A stretch of DNA of 64,000 nt, taken from contig NZ_CP147247.1 in the NCBI RefSeq assembly GCF_002140975.2, positions 248,001 to 312,000 on the forward strand. Reading direction: 5' to 3'. Position 1 is the first letter of the stretch, and each line of letters begins with the position of its first letter. The notes beneath the pieces were generated by a model. It did not search any database. It was not told where the DNA came from and worked only from the letters and a program-made list of their open reading frames with translations. The DNA is from Enterococcus sp. 9E7_DIV0242. GTDB lineage: Bacteria; Bacillota; Bacilli; Lactobacillales; Enterococcaceae. The position numbers and the translations under genes are program-made. Below are positions 35,884-44,456 of this stretch, one piece after another.

Positions 35884-36534
35884 ATGAGCATCAATATTAG
35901 ACTTGAAGAAGAAAAAGATCATCGGATCGTTGAAGAAGTCACGCGAGAAGCTTTTTGGAATTTGTACCTCCCTGGTGCTGAGGAACATTTCGTCGCTCAT
36001 AACATCAGAACATCTCCTGATTTTATTCCGGAGCTGACTTTTGTTATTGAACTGGACGATAAAATCATTGGAAGTATTATGTATACACGGGCTAAGGTAA
36101 TTGATACATCTGGTGGCGAGCTTCCGGTCATCTCTTTTGGGCCGGTTAGTATTCTTCCGGAATATCATAGACAGGGCTACGGTCGACTATTGATCGAACA
36201 TTCAATCAATGAAGCGAAAAGGCTAGGGTTCAATGCGATTATTATTGGCGGCTACCCGTATCATTATCATCCTTATGGATTTATTGGTACGAAAAAATAT
36301 GGGCTCTCTATGCCGGATGGAAAATTTTACACAGGAATCATGGCGCTACCTTTATACGAAGGAGCGTTGGATGGTATTAACGGCAGTATTCATTTTTCTG
36401 AATCTATGTATCCAGATGGTGCTGGTCTGGACGCGTTTGATCAAAGCTTCCCGCCAAAAGAAAAGAAGGTTGAGGCCAGCCATTTAGAATTTGAAAAAGC
36501 TGTCAGTGAAATCGATACAAATGATTATGAATAA
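35884..36534 (+). CDS. GNAT family N-acetyltransferase (YhbS-like)
   Basis: 216 residues, ATG with AGGAGGAG. The GNAT core has VISFGPVSILPEYHRQGYGRLLIEHSI (about 81-107, read in parts; the Q-G-Y-G-R loop binds acetyl-CoA) and GYPYHYHPYGF. The C-terminal extension (about 150-216) is acidic. The substrate is unknown. It is monocistronic, with the hairpin repeat just upstream. Confidence 0.85.
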   Translation: MSINIRLEEEKDHRIVEEVTREAFWNLYLPGAEEHFVAHNIRTSPDFIPELTFVIELDDKIIGSIMYTRAKVIDTSGGELPVISFGPVSILPEYHRQGYGRLLIEHSINEAKRLGFNAIIIGGYPYHYHPYGFIGTKKYGLSMPDGKFYTGIMALPLYEGALDGINGSIHFSESMYPDGAGLDAFDQSFPPKEKKVEASHLEFEKAVSEIDTNDYE

Positions 36535-36725
36535 CTGGAGCATCACAGACTAAGGAATAAGCTAAAATACCCTACTGATCATTGGTCATACTATTGATAA
36601 TTGCAGCGTATTTTCTTGTATTGGACTCAAAATGATTTGAGGACATTTGTTGTGATAGCTGTAACTATTGCTTTATGCGTGAAATGATGTATAATAGGGC
36701 TGTAACATAATTTAATAAAGGTTCG

Positions 36726-36839
36726 TCTTCAGGGGCAGGGTGAAATTCCCGACCGGTGGTTATAGTCCACGACCTACTTTTTAAAAGTAGCCGAATTGGT
36801 GTAATTCCAATACCGACAGTACAGTCTGGATAAAGAAGA
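36726..36839 (+). ncRNA. FMN riboswitch (RFN element)
   Basis: Conserved RFN segments in order: AGGGGCAGGGTGAAATTCCC, GACCGGTGGT, AGTCCACGACC, a variable helix (TACTTTTT-AAAAGTA), GCCGAATTGGTGTAATTCC, ACCGACAGT and ACAGTCTGGAT, closed by TCTTC/GAAGA. Riboflavin mononucleotide binding is expected to favour the downstream terminator and reduce ribU expression. Confidence 0.97.
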
Positions 36840-36883
36840 TAGGGCTTATTTGATTAGCTTTCTTTTTCAGATAAGATAACTCT

Positions 36884-36920
36884 AACTCTATTTTTCCCTG
36901 CAGAAAAATAGAGTTTTTTT
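36884..36920 (+). terminator. riboswitch-controlled terminator before ribU
   Basis: AACTCTATTTTTC (36884-36896) pairs with GAAAAATAGAGTT (36903-36915), then a T-run. It lies 45 nt past the RFN element, as an expression platform. Confidence 0.88.
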
Positions 36921-37028
36921 CTGCAGTTATAGAGAGGGAATCTTACGGATTTAGGGCTTGTCCGTGATGAAAAACAGCTAATTCAAATGGTTCGTTTGAA
37001 GATGGATCCTTGTCAGGAGGATTTCATA

Positions 37029-37631
37029 ATGAGAAACAGCAAGGTACAAAAAATGGTGGGAGTAGCGATGTTGGCTGCTCTGGGCGCAGCGTTACAATTT
37101 GTAGGATTTCCGTTATTACCGGCAGTCCCTTTTCTTAAGGTGGACTTTAGCGATATCCCAGTAATGATCAGTATGTTTTTATACGGACCATTTGCTGGAA
37201 TTATCACTGCATTGATTCGTTCTACCCTACATCTGGTGCTGACTGGTCCATCACCACAAAACATGGTGGGCGATGTTGCCAGCTTTTTAGCAACAACGTT
37301 ATTCACATTACCAATGTATTACTTTTTCAACAAGGGATCACACAAAACGAGAAACAAGGTTGCTGGAATTGTTACTGGAATTATAGCGATGACTGCTTTC
37401 ATGAGTATTGCCAATTATTTCGTCATTACGCCGCTTTATCTTAGTTTGTATGGTGTAACTGCGCAATCATTCTTAGGTAGATCGATGGAAAGCTATATTG
37501 CAGTGGGGATCATTCCGTTTAACTTAATCAAAGGTGTTATCATCAGTACAGTGTTCATGCTGTTCTATGCGAAAATACTTCCTTGGTTGAGTAGAAAGCA
37601 ATCAAGTGTGGGCAATACCCTAGCAAAATAA
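37029..37631 (+). CDS. ribU: riboflavin ECF transporter S component RibU
   Basis: 200 residues from ATG 37029 (AGGAGG 8 nt upstream; the frame from 36987 has no site). Six membrane segments are seen, with the RibU features VGVAMLAALGAALQFVGFPLL (N-terminal helix) and FLKVDFSDIPVMIS. RibU binds riboflavin and works with the shared EcfAA'T module, which is not encoded here. Control by the FMN riboswitch supports the assignment. Confidence 0.95.
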   Translation: MRNSKVQKMVGVAMLAALGAALQFVGFPLLPAVPFLKVDFSDIPVMISMFLYGPFAGIITALIRSTLHLVLTGPSPQNMVGDVASFLATTLFTLPMYYFFNKGSHKTRNKVAGIVTGIIAMTAFMSIANYFVITPLYLSLYGVTAQSFLGRSMESYIAVGIIPFNLIKGVIISTVFMLFYAKILPWLSRKQSSVGNTLAK

Positions 37632-37651
37632 ATAGTAATGAATTTGATAAA

Positions 37652-37691
37652 AAACTTCCTTAACCGTTTAACGGGAAAGGAAGTTTTTTTG
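37652..37691. terminator. terminator between ribU and the fpg-like gene
   Basis: AACTTCCTT pairs with AAGGAAGTT, then seven T; A-rich on the other side for the converging gene. Confidence 0.82.
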
Positions 37692-38519
37692 TTATAACGG
37701 TTGACATTCCGGGCAATAATAAATCGTTCCACCAAGGTAACTTTCTTTTACGATATCTGTACCGCAAACCTTACAGCCGTGTTTATAGGTATTTTTTGAA
37801 AGGATTGTTTGATAGTCGCCGGCTTGGCCATAAATATTCTTTTCTGTGTCTCGACCCCCTAACTCCTTCATTTTGGTCAATGTCTGAATTGTCTGTTGGT
37901 AAAGCAAACGCAGCTCAGCTTCTTTAAGAGAGGCAATAGGTCTTTTGGGATGGAGGCCAGCCAGAAAGAAAATATCCTGCATACAGCCATTCCCAACACC
38001 GGGAATCCGCTGCTCTGTACCTAAGAAAGCTTTGACAGACATTCTTTTTGGATTTTCGGGAAGTAGTGAACCGAAATAGTCAAAATCAAAGCCTGCATCA
38101 TAAGGCACTGGTTTTTCGGCAGAAGCCTGATAATACTTGTCTGTCGGGTGCTGTGAACCATGATAAAGTAACATGGCGCCATACATAGCCACGGAACAGG
38201 CTAGATAAGAGCCATCTGTAAACTGTAAGAGCAACTGATGCTTTTTAGGCAATTCTGCTTCGCTCTCAACATAATAAAAACGAATACCGTCTCTGAAAAC
38301 AAGACGAAGCTGATTCTCACATTCCATCACGATATAGGCAGCTACAGGATAGATTGCTTTGATTTTTTGCCGTTCCAGAAGTACTGAATAATCGGTGTCT
38401 TCACTGAAAAAAGCAAATTTATGAGGGGAGCTTTGTCTTGAGAGAGAAGCAATTTCTTTTCCTTTCAACAAAGGATGGAGCTGTTCGGAAAAGGCGTATG
38501 TTTCTGGTAATTCTAACAT
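37692..38519 (-). CDS. Fpg/Nei-family protein lacking the catalytic N-terminal proline
   Basis: 275 residues from ATG 38517-38519 (AGGAGG upstream; the frame from 38543 places the site inside the gene). The fold is Fpg-like: N-terminal LELPE, middle helix-two-turn-helix with GVGNGCMQDIFFLAGLHP, and a C-terminal zinc finger (C-x2-C ... C-x2-C in CKVCG...CPEC). Fpg and Nei use Pro1 (MPELPE) as the Schiff-base nucleophile. Here the residue after Met is Leu, while the next Glu is kept. Glycosylase activity is therefore doubtful; it may bind damaged DNA or use another residue. Confidence 0.82.
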   Translation of the reverse strand: MLELPETYAFSEQLHPLLKGKEIASLSRQSSPHKFAFFSEDTDYSVLLERQKIKAIYPVAAYIVMECENQLRLVFRDGIRFYYVESEAELPKKHQLLLQFTDGSYLACSVAMYGAMLLYHGSQHPTDKYYQASAEKPVPYDAGFDFDYFGSLLPENPKRMSVKAFLGTEQRIPGVGNGCMQDIFFLAGLHPKRPIASLKEAELRLLYQQTIQTLTKMKELGGRDTEKNIYGQAGDYQTILSKNTYKHGCKVCGTDIVKESYLGGTIYYCPECQPL

Positions 38520-38758
38520 TTTCTTACCTCCTGATTGTTTCACTTCTTTTTTTTAGTGTATCTGATAAAATAGGAAAAGACAATGTTTGGAGGAGAGTGC
38601 GGGTTTCAAATTTTCTAAAGAGCCTCTGGGTACCTTAATAGCAAATGATTGCACAAAAAATGCGTAGTTTTTTCTGTCTATTCTATTTAGGTATTTTTAC
38701 AAGTATTGGTCAACAGCTCTTTGATACCGATGAATTGATTTTTATGGAGGTTGAGGAA

Positions 38759-39190
38759 ATGATGTGGACAGTCAGATATGTTCAGATGGAAGACAAGAAT
38801 TTCTGGTTTGAACGCGACCCTCATTTGTCTGAGCAGGTGTTCGAAAAGAAAGTAAAAGATCGCATGGGCTATGTGCTGCTAGAGAAGGATGTACCGGTCG
38901 GAATATTAAGATATAATCTTTTTTGGGATAATACGCCTTTTTGCACCATGTTGTTTATTGATTCGGAACATCAGCACAAGGGCTACGGCACAGCATTGAT
39001 GGATTTTTGGGAAACGGAAATGGTGCAACAAGGATATGGCATGGTGATGACCTCAACACAGGTGGATGAAGAGGCACAGCATTTTTATAGGAAAATGGGT
39101 TACCAAGATGCAGGGAGCCTGCTTCTTACGATCCCTAAATACAAACAGCCAATGGAAATGTTTTTAGTCAAAGAAATCGGTGCGTTTTAG
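38759..39190 (+). CDS. GNAT family N-acetyltransferase
   Basis: 143 residues from the double ATG 38759/38762 (GGAGGTTGAGGAA upstream). The frame opens at 38645, but its first 38 residues have no ribosome site. GNAT motif A is FIDSEHQHKGYGTALMDFWE and motif B QHFYRKMGYQDAG. The substrate is unknown. It is the first of two genes on this strand, followed by a hydrolase whose start lies 100 nt later. Confidence 0.8.
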   Translation: MMWTVRYVQMEDKNFWFERDPHLSEQVFEKKVKDRMGYVLLEKDVPVGILRYNLFWDNTPFCTMLFIDSEHQHKGYGTALMDFWETEMVQQGYGMVMTSTQVDEEAQHFYRKMGYQDAGSLLLTIPKYKQPMEMFLVKEIGAF

Positions 39191-39293
39191 TCATGTTACT
39201 AAAGACTATTGGGTGAAACCGAAGAATATGATTGATAATGGGAGAGACAAACATAATTTAGGCAGTGTCTCGAAGGTGAAAGGATATGGAGAA

Positions 39294-40022
39294 ATGAAGA
39301 AATGGCAAAAAATCAGTATATCAATAGGAGTTGCATTGCTTGTAATTCTATTAGCAGGCTTCTTTTACATAAAAAACAGTACTTATCAACCAACGGAAAC
39401 AGCGGTTCAAGCTGCGACAGCTGCTGAAAAGGAACGTGATGTATTGTTCTTTGAAGGTGAAAAAGGGAAGCCAACGATTTTGTTTTATCAGGGGGCCCTG
39501 GTTGAGAACACTAGTTACAGTATTTGGGCCGAACAGGTAGCAGCAGCAGGTTTTAGTGTCTATTTATTGAAACAGCCATTAAATATGGCAATTTTGGGAC
39601 AGAATAATGCGGAAAAAATAATTGACGACAAGAAGATCCACTCATATATTATTGGTGGTCACTCTCTTGGAGGCGTCATTGGTAGTCGTTTTGCTCATGA
39701 ACATTTAGCGGATACGGGATTAAAGGGTGTTTTCTTTTTGGCTAGCTATCCAGATAAAAAAGGTGATTTATCCTCCTTTGATGGAGGTGTTTTATCAATT
39801 ACAGCAGACAGTGATGATGTACTGAATGAAGAAAAATATACTGATGCCAAGGAATACCTTCCGGCAAATACGGTATTTGAAGAGATAACTGGTGGAAACC
39901 ATGCGGGATTTGGCAGCTATGGGAAACAAAAAGGAGATGGCCAAGCGGAAATCACAAATGCCGAGCAGCAACAGCTAGTAGGAAATATGATTATTCGTTG
40001 GGCATCTCAGTTGGCAGACTAA
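39294..40022 (+). CDS. membrane-anchored alpha/beta hydrolase
   Basis: 242 residues from ATG 39294 (GGAG 5-6 nt upstream). An N-terminal hydrophobic segment (about 7-26) anchors it. The hydrolase part has the nucleophile elbow GGHSLGG (Ser about 122) and a C-terminal GGNHAGFG with the likely catalytic His. It fits the alpha/beta hydrolase fold-5 group. The stop codon overlaps the converging ferredoxin gene by 4 bp, with no terminator between. Confidence 0.82.
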   Translation: MKKWQKISISIGVALLVILLAGFFYIKNSTYQPTETAVQAATAAEKERDVLFFEGEKGKPTILFYQGALVENTSYSIWAEQVAAAGFSVYLLKQPLNMAILGQNNAEKIIDDKKIHSYIIGGHSLGGVIGSRFAHEHLADTGLKGVFFLASYPDKKGDLSSFDGGVLSITADSDDVLNEEKYTDAKEYLPANTVFEEITGGNHAGFGSYGKQKGDGQAEITNAEQQQLVGNMIIRWASQLAD

Positions 40023-40234
40023 AGGCTTTTTGCGAGCTCAATTGCATGAACCGGGCATTTGCGATAGGCTGTAGTAACTGTTTCAGCATTTTGGCTGTCG
40101 ACAGTTATGGACAAGGCTTCCGGCTTATTTTTAAATAACACGATGCCTTCCTCTGTATAATCAAAAACATCTGGCGCATAGACTTGACAGAGTCCGCAGG
40201 CAATACATTTTTCGGGAATAATTTTACATTCCAT
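40019..40234 (-). CDS. fer: 4Fe-4S ferredoxin
   Basis: 71 residues, with C10-x2-C13-x2-C16 in KCIACGLC and a distant C-P at about 60 in RKCPVHAI. This is the single-cluster bacterial ferredoxin with one [4Fe-4S]. It diverges from ypbB, as in Bacillus (fer/ypbB/recQ). It carries electrons for low-potential reductases. Confidence 0.92.
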   Translation of the reverse strand: MECKIIPEKCIACGLCQVYAPDVFDYTEEGIVLFKNKPEALSITVDSQNAETVTTAYRKCPVHAIELAKSL

Positions 40235-40278
40235 AACGAGTAGCTCCTAATTTATATTATTTATGAAAGGGTCAGTTT

Positions 40279-41316
40279 ATGAAGACGTTATTCATTTTAT
40301 CGTTATTCCAGCAGGGTTACAAGATAAAAGTATCTACCCTCTATCATTTGTTGAAGGGAAAGCGAACGGTTTCCGTATTGATGAATGGGTTTCTTTTTGA
40401 TAATCTCTCTTATTTCCATTTATTTCCTGAGCTGAATGAAAAAACATTCCATCAGCTATTACAGAAGCTGATCAAAAATGGCTTCATCAGTTTTGATCAA
40501 GAGAGCTTGGAGGCACAGATTACAGACAAAGGAACACAGTACTTACTTGAAAATGCTGAGATAATCAGGACCCATACCAAACATTTGAACGGGTACAGCT
40601 ATGCAAAAACGGAGAATGACATGTGGCGTATGCTGCAATTTTTAGTTCAGGTCACCTCGCATTTATCCTATCAGAATAAGCAATATATTCCTTTAGAGGC
40701 TTCACCTTACTATCAATTGAAGATAAAACAGCTGCTGGTGACACTTGATAAAAATAGGGTGGGCCATTTAATGACTGAAGAGTGGCGCACGGTTTTAAGT
40801 CAGTTTCCTGAGAAAGAGGGAAATTTTATTGCCCAACAGTTTTCAGGGTATCGCCTGAATGGAAAAGCTGAGCAGCAGCTCTTACAAGAGTCATCTGCAT
40901 TCCAACGATTACTGTATCGGAAAAACATCTACCATCAATTGTTCAGTTGTATTGAGCGCTTGCCTCAAGGAGCTGTGCTGTACGAGACAATCAAAAGCGA
41001 TCTGGAAAAAAATAAAAATCAAAGTATGTTGCAGACAAAAGAATTATGGTTGGCAGGTCACTCGTTAAGTGAAATCACGCAATTGCGACAGATGAAACCA
41101 AGCACAGTGAACGATCATTTTTTGGAGTTGGCAATCAGCGAAAAGGACTTCTTGGGTGAACCGTTCATTCCACAAGAACAAGTAAACATCTTTCAAGAAA
41201 TCAAGACACTTTGCCAAACTTGGCAGTATGCGGAGCTGAGACAACGATTTGAGATTGACTATTTTGCTTTTCGAATGTATCAAATTATGCAAATAAAGAA
41301 AGAACGTGAGTATTAG
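40279..41316 (+). CDS. ypbB: YpbB-like helix-turn-helix protein
   Basis: 345 residues. The N-terminal half is helical and of no known fold. The C-terminal part (about 255-300, LWLAGHSLSEITQLRQMKPSTVNDHFLEL, read in parts) is the helicase-associated HTH. It overlaps recQ, as usual for this pair, and probably assists the helicase in DNA repair. No catalytic motif is visible. Confidence 0.85.
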   Translation: MKTLFILSLFQQGYKIKVSTLYHLLKGKRTVSVLMNGFLFDNLSYFHLFPELNEKTFHQLLQKLIKNGFISFDQESLEAQITDKGTQYLLENAEIIRTHTKHLNGYSYAKTENDMWRMLQFLVQVTSHLSYQNKQYIPLEASPYYQLKIKQLLVTLDKNRVGHLMTEEWRTVLSQFPEKEGNFIAQQFSGYRLNGKAEQQLLQESSAFQRLLYRKNIYHQLFSCIERLPQGAVLYETIKSDLEKNKNQSMLQTKELWLAGHSLSEITQLRQMKPSTVNDHFLELAISEKDFLGEPFIPQEQVNIFQEIKTLCQTWQYAELRQRFEIDYFAFRMYQIMQIKKEREY

Positions 41317-41317
41317 T

Positions 41318-42751
41318 ATGGCATTGGAAGAATTACTGCATCGTTATTTTGGCTATTCGTCCTTTCGAGAAGGACAGCGCGAAATCATCGAGGCATTGCT
41401 GAATAAAGAAGATACGCTAGCTGTTTTACCCACAGGTACCGGGAAATCATTAACTTATCAATTAACAGGGAAAATATTGCCCCATACAGTATTGATTGTT
41501 TCACCACTATTATCATTGATGGAGGACCAGGTTAGGCAGTTGCAAAAGCTTGGAGAGCGTAGAGTTGTTGCGTTTAATAGCTTTTTATCCTATGATGAAA
41601 AGCAGTATATCCTTGCACAACTTCACAAGTATAAATTTATTTTTATCAGTCCGGAATCTTTGATGAAAAATGAGGTTTTAGAGAAGTTAAAAAATATGCC
41701 CCTCTCTCTTTTTGTGGTTGACGAAGCGCATTGTGTGTCACAATGGGGAGTGGATTTTAGACCGGAGTATGTTAAAATAAAAGACGTGTTGCAAAAATTG
41801 AATTTTCCGCTCACGTTGGCCTTGACTGCAACCGCATCGCAAAGTGTGCAGAATGAAATTAAGGACTATCTGTTCAAGGAACCGCTAGCCGTTCGTTCAT
41901 TTATTTATTCGATCAACCGAAAGAACATTTCATTGATTGTTGAGAGAACGGATGAAAAAGAAGCACAGCTTTTTGAGTATTTAATCAAGCGAAACAAAAA
42001 GGGCATTGTGTATTGTACTGCCAGAAAAACAACAGAAATGCTGTCGCGAAAGTTGCAGGAGCAGACAAGCATTCGATCAGCGTTTTATCATGGTGGCTTA
42101 ACGGCCAATGAGCGAAGTAAAATACAACAACAATTTATTGAAAATGAAATTGATCTTTTGTTTGCGACGAACGCATTTGGAATGGGTATTGATAAACCTG
42201 ATATTCGTTTTGTGATTCATTATGACTGTCCGGCCAGCATGGAAAATTATGTTCAGGAGATAGGACGAGCAGGTAGAGATGGGCAGGCAGCAATTGCCTT
42301 ATTACTGTATCAAAGTGGAGATGAAGCAATACATCGTTTTTTTAGAAATGAAGTAAAGGAAGAGCTGAGGACACTACAAAAGCTGTTAGAAGGTCACACA
42401 GAGTTTCCAACTGAGCTTCTTGAATCAATGAGCGATATCCAGCAAAAATGGCTGGAGGGTTATCTAAATGGCTCCTATACGCTTGAAGTCTTAAGTGAGC
42501 GATTGCGTAAAAAAGATCAGGAAAAATATTATCAGCTGGAACAGATGCTAGACTATATTTTCACAAAAGAATGTAGAAGAACATTTATCATGCACTATTT
42601 TTCTGAAACAGAAGAAAGTGAGAAGGTAACTCCTTGTTGTGATAATTGTGGTGCAGTACTATCAGCAACAGAAGCAGAGCAGAACATAGCTGGAAAAACA
42701 GTACATTCATGGCAGGAAATATTGATAAGATTATTTAAAGAAGAAAAATAA
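41318..42751 (+). CDS. recQ: RecQ-family ATP-dependent DNA helicase (RecS type)
   Basis: 477 residues from ATG 41318, 1 nt after the ypbB stop (GTG 41306 is also possible). Helicase motifs: PTGTGKSLTYQL (I, about 34-45), VVDEAHCVSQWG (II), TATAS (III), GMGIDKPDIRFVIHYDCP (V) and QEIGRAGRDG (VI). A short zinc-binding region follows (CRRTFIMHYF, CCDNCG). The HRDC domain is absent, as in the short RecS form. It unwinds 3'-5' at stalled forks. Confidence 0.92.
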   Translation: MALEELLHRYFGYSSFREGQREIIEALLNKEDTLAVLPTGTGKSLTYQLTGKILPHTVLIVSPLLSLMEDQVRQLQKLGERRVVAFNSFLSYDEKQYILAQLHKYKFIFISPESLMKNEVLEKLKNMPLSLFVVDEAHCVSQWGVDFRPEYVKIKDVLQKLNFPLTLALTATASQSVQNEIKDYLFKEPLAVRSFIYSINRKNISLIVERTDEKEAQLFEYLIKRNKKGIVYCTARKTTEMLSRKLQEQTSIRSAFYHGGLTANERSKIQQQFIENEIDLLFATNAFGMGIDKPDIRFVIHYDCPASMENYVQEIGRAGRDGQAAIALLLYQSGDEAIHRFFRNEVKEELRTLQKLLEGHTEFPTELLESMSDIQQKWLEGYLNGSYTLEVLSERLRKKDQEKYYQLEQMLDYIFTKECRRTFIMHYFSETEESEKVTPCCDNCGAVLSATEAEQNIAGKTVHSWQEILIRLFKEEK

Positions 42752-42825
42752 TCTACTTTTTATCTCTGCACATAATAGCAAGCTATGTTATAATATCAAA
42801 CGATACGATTTTAGGAGGAAAGACA

Positions 42826-43362
42826 GTGAGCAAAAGAGATAAAAATAAACCAACTGAGGCACGTGAACCTTGGGAACAATCCATTTATGATACTAAGGAT
42901 GATGCCGGACACTCAAGAATCGAAAAACGACAATACAAAAAAGGAAACACAGTCTTTTTGACGATCCTGGTTATCTTATTATTATTGATCATTGCCTTAC
43001 CTATAGGAACTTTTTGGTGGGTGGCAAGAGACAAACCTAGCGAGAATAAAGGTGGGACCACGACAACAACATCATCTGTCGTAGCATCATCTACAAAGGA
43101 AAGCTCAGCGCCTGCTTCATCTACGTCACAGGCACAGCCAGAATCTTCTGCAACAGAGGATCCGACACAGCCAGAGGGATCAGTAGAAGATCCGAATGCA
43201 ACTCCGGAGGCAACTGAACCAGTTTATGCTGAGGTTCAAGCGGGTGAAGGATTTAGACAAGTGGCTGAAAGATATGGCGTAACAGTCGATCAAATTTTAG
43301 AATTGAATGGATTATCTGCTGATGCAGTGCTTCATCCAGGAGACTCACTACGAGTACAATAA
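42826..43362 (+). CDS. LysM-domain membrane protein
   Basis: 178 residues from GTG 42826 (AGGAGG 8 nt upstream). A charged cytoplasmic N-terminus (1-42), one membrane segment (about 44-68), a Ser/Thr/Pro/Glu-rich linker (70-132) and a C-terminal LysM domain (about 133-177: VQAGEGFRQVAERYGVTVDQ, LNGLSADAVLHPGDSLRV). It would hold the LysM outside to bind peptidoglycan. Its place after recQ matches YpbE of Bacillus. The promoter TGTTATAAT (42786-42794) is an extended -10. Confidence 0.88.
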   Translation: MSKRDKNKPTEAREPWEQSIYDTKDDAGHSRIEKRQYKKGNTVFLTILVILLLLIIALPIGTFWWVARDKPSENKGGTTTTTSSVVASSTKESSAPASSTSQAQPESSATEDPTQPEGSVEDPNATPEATEPVYAEVQAGEGFRQVAERYGVTVDQILELNGLSADAVLHPGDSLRVQ

Positions 43363-43379
43363 GCTTAATAGGATAATGC

Positions 43380-43418
43380 AGGGCTGGGGTATCTAAAAAT
43401 ACCTCAGTCCTTAAAAAT
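43380..43418 (+). terminator. hairpin after the LysM gene
   Basis: GGGCTGGGGTAT pairs with ATACCTCAGTCC; the tail TTAAAAA is poor in T, so termination may be weak. Confidence 0.5.
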
Positions 43419-43425
43419 GGATAAA

Positions 43426-43506
43426 GAGCAATTTAAAGGCGCCGACAAGTGCTGACAGCCGAGGCGAGCAGTCAAAGAAGCGCGGAAGAAATCGGTGCGA
43501 TTGCTC
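43426..43506. repeat. hairpin repeat with GAGCAATT/GATTGCTC ends (copy B)
   Basis: GAGCAATT (43426-43433) pairs with GATTGCTC (43499-43506); inside, GCGCCGA (43439-43445) pairs with TCGGTGC (43492-43498). It shares its ends with the element at 35783-35846. Confidence 0.5.
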
Positions 43507-43571
43507 AAAAATGCTAAAAATGGAGAGTCGAAGAAGTTTTTTAATTTCTTCGAAAGAAAGTGGAGAGAAGA

Positions 43572-44240
43572 ATGAAAAAGATAAGTATAGCGATTGACGG
43601 ACCGGCTTCATCAGGGAAAAGTACGGTGGCCAAAATACTAGCAGAGAAGTTAAATTATATTTATTGTGATACAGGTGCGATGTACCGCGCTTTGACATAT
43701 TTAGCAATCAGTAACAATACAAAGCTTGAAGATGGGGCTGCTCTTTGCGAACTACTTTCTAACTATGCCATCACATTTAAACAACAACCGGAAGGGCAAT
43801 TGGTTTTTGTGGATGAAGAAGATGTGACTGAAGCGATCCGCCAGCAAGACGTAACGAATGCTGTGTCAATCGTTGCTGCACATGCTGAGGTTCGAAAGAA
43901 GCTAGTAGAGCTGCAGCAACAAATAGGCAAGCAAGGCGGCATTGTTATGGATGGCCGAGATATTGGAACAACAGTCTTGCCGGATGCAGAAGTAAAAATA
44001 TTTTTAGTAGCGAGCGTGGAAGAACGGGCGGAACGACGTTATAAAGAGAATATTTCAAAGGGGATCGAAACAGATTTCGACACATTGAAAAAGGAAATTG
44101 AACGAAGAGACCATATCGATTCAACGCGCGAGGCTTCTCCACTTGTTCAGGCGGAAGATGCTGTTCGCATTGATACAACAGGGCTGTCGATTGTTGAGGT
44201 TGTCGAAGCGATTGAGGCGGTTATTTCAGAGAAGCTGTGA
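43572..44240 (+). CDS. cmk: cytidylate kinase
   Basis: 222 residues from ATG 43572 (GGAGAGAAG upstream). P-loop [12 protein letters not shown] (about 8-19), CMP-binding region [24 protein letters not shown] and [10 protein letters not shown]. It phosphorylates CMP and dCMP with ATP. cmk before rpsA is a common bacterial order. Confidence 0.97.
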   Translation: MKKISIAIDGPASSGKSTVAKILAEKLNYIYCDTGAMYRALTYLAISNNTKLEDGAALCELLSNYAITFKQQPEGQLVFVDEEDVTEAIRQQDVTNAVSIVAAHAEVRKKLVELQQQIGKQGGIVMDGRDIGTTVLPDAEVKIFLVASVEERAERRYKENISKGIETDFDTLKKEIERRDHIDSTREASPLVQAEDAVRIDTTGLSIVEVVEAIEAVISEKL

Positions 44241-44456
44241 TGGACTAAATAACAGCAAAGACCAGTTGATTTCGTTGTTATAGTACAGGGAAATGCTGCT
44301 CTTCGAATAAGAGAATAGCTAATAGAAATTTTGCAGATTAAATAAAATATAATATTTTAAGAGAAATCGCTTTATTTTTTGCTCGAAATCCCGTAATATT
44401 AAAGAAACAAGTCATTATTAACGAATTTTTGTTGGTGTATAGGAGGATAAGTGTTC

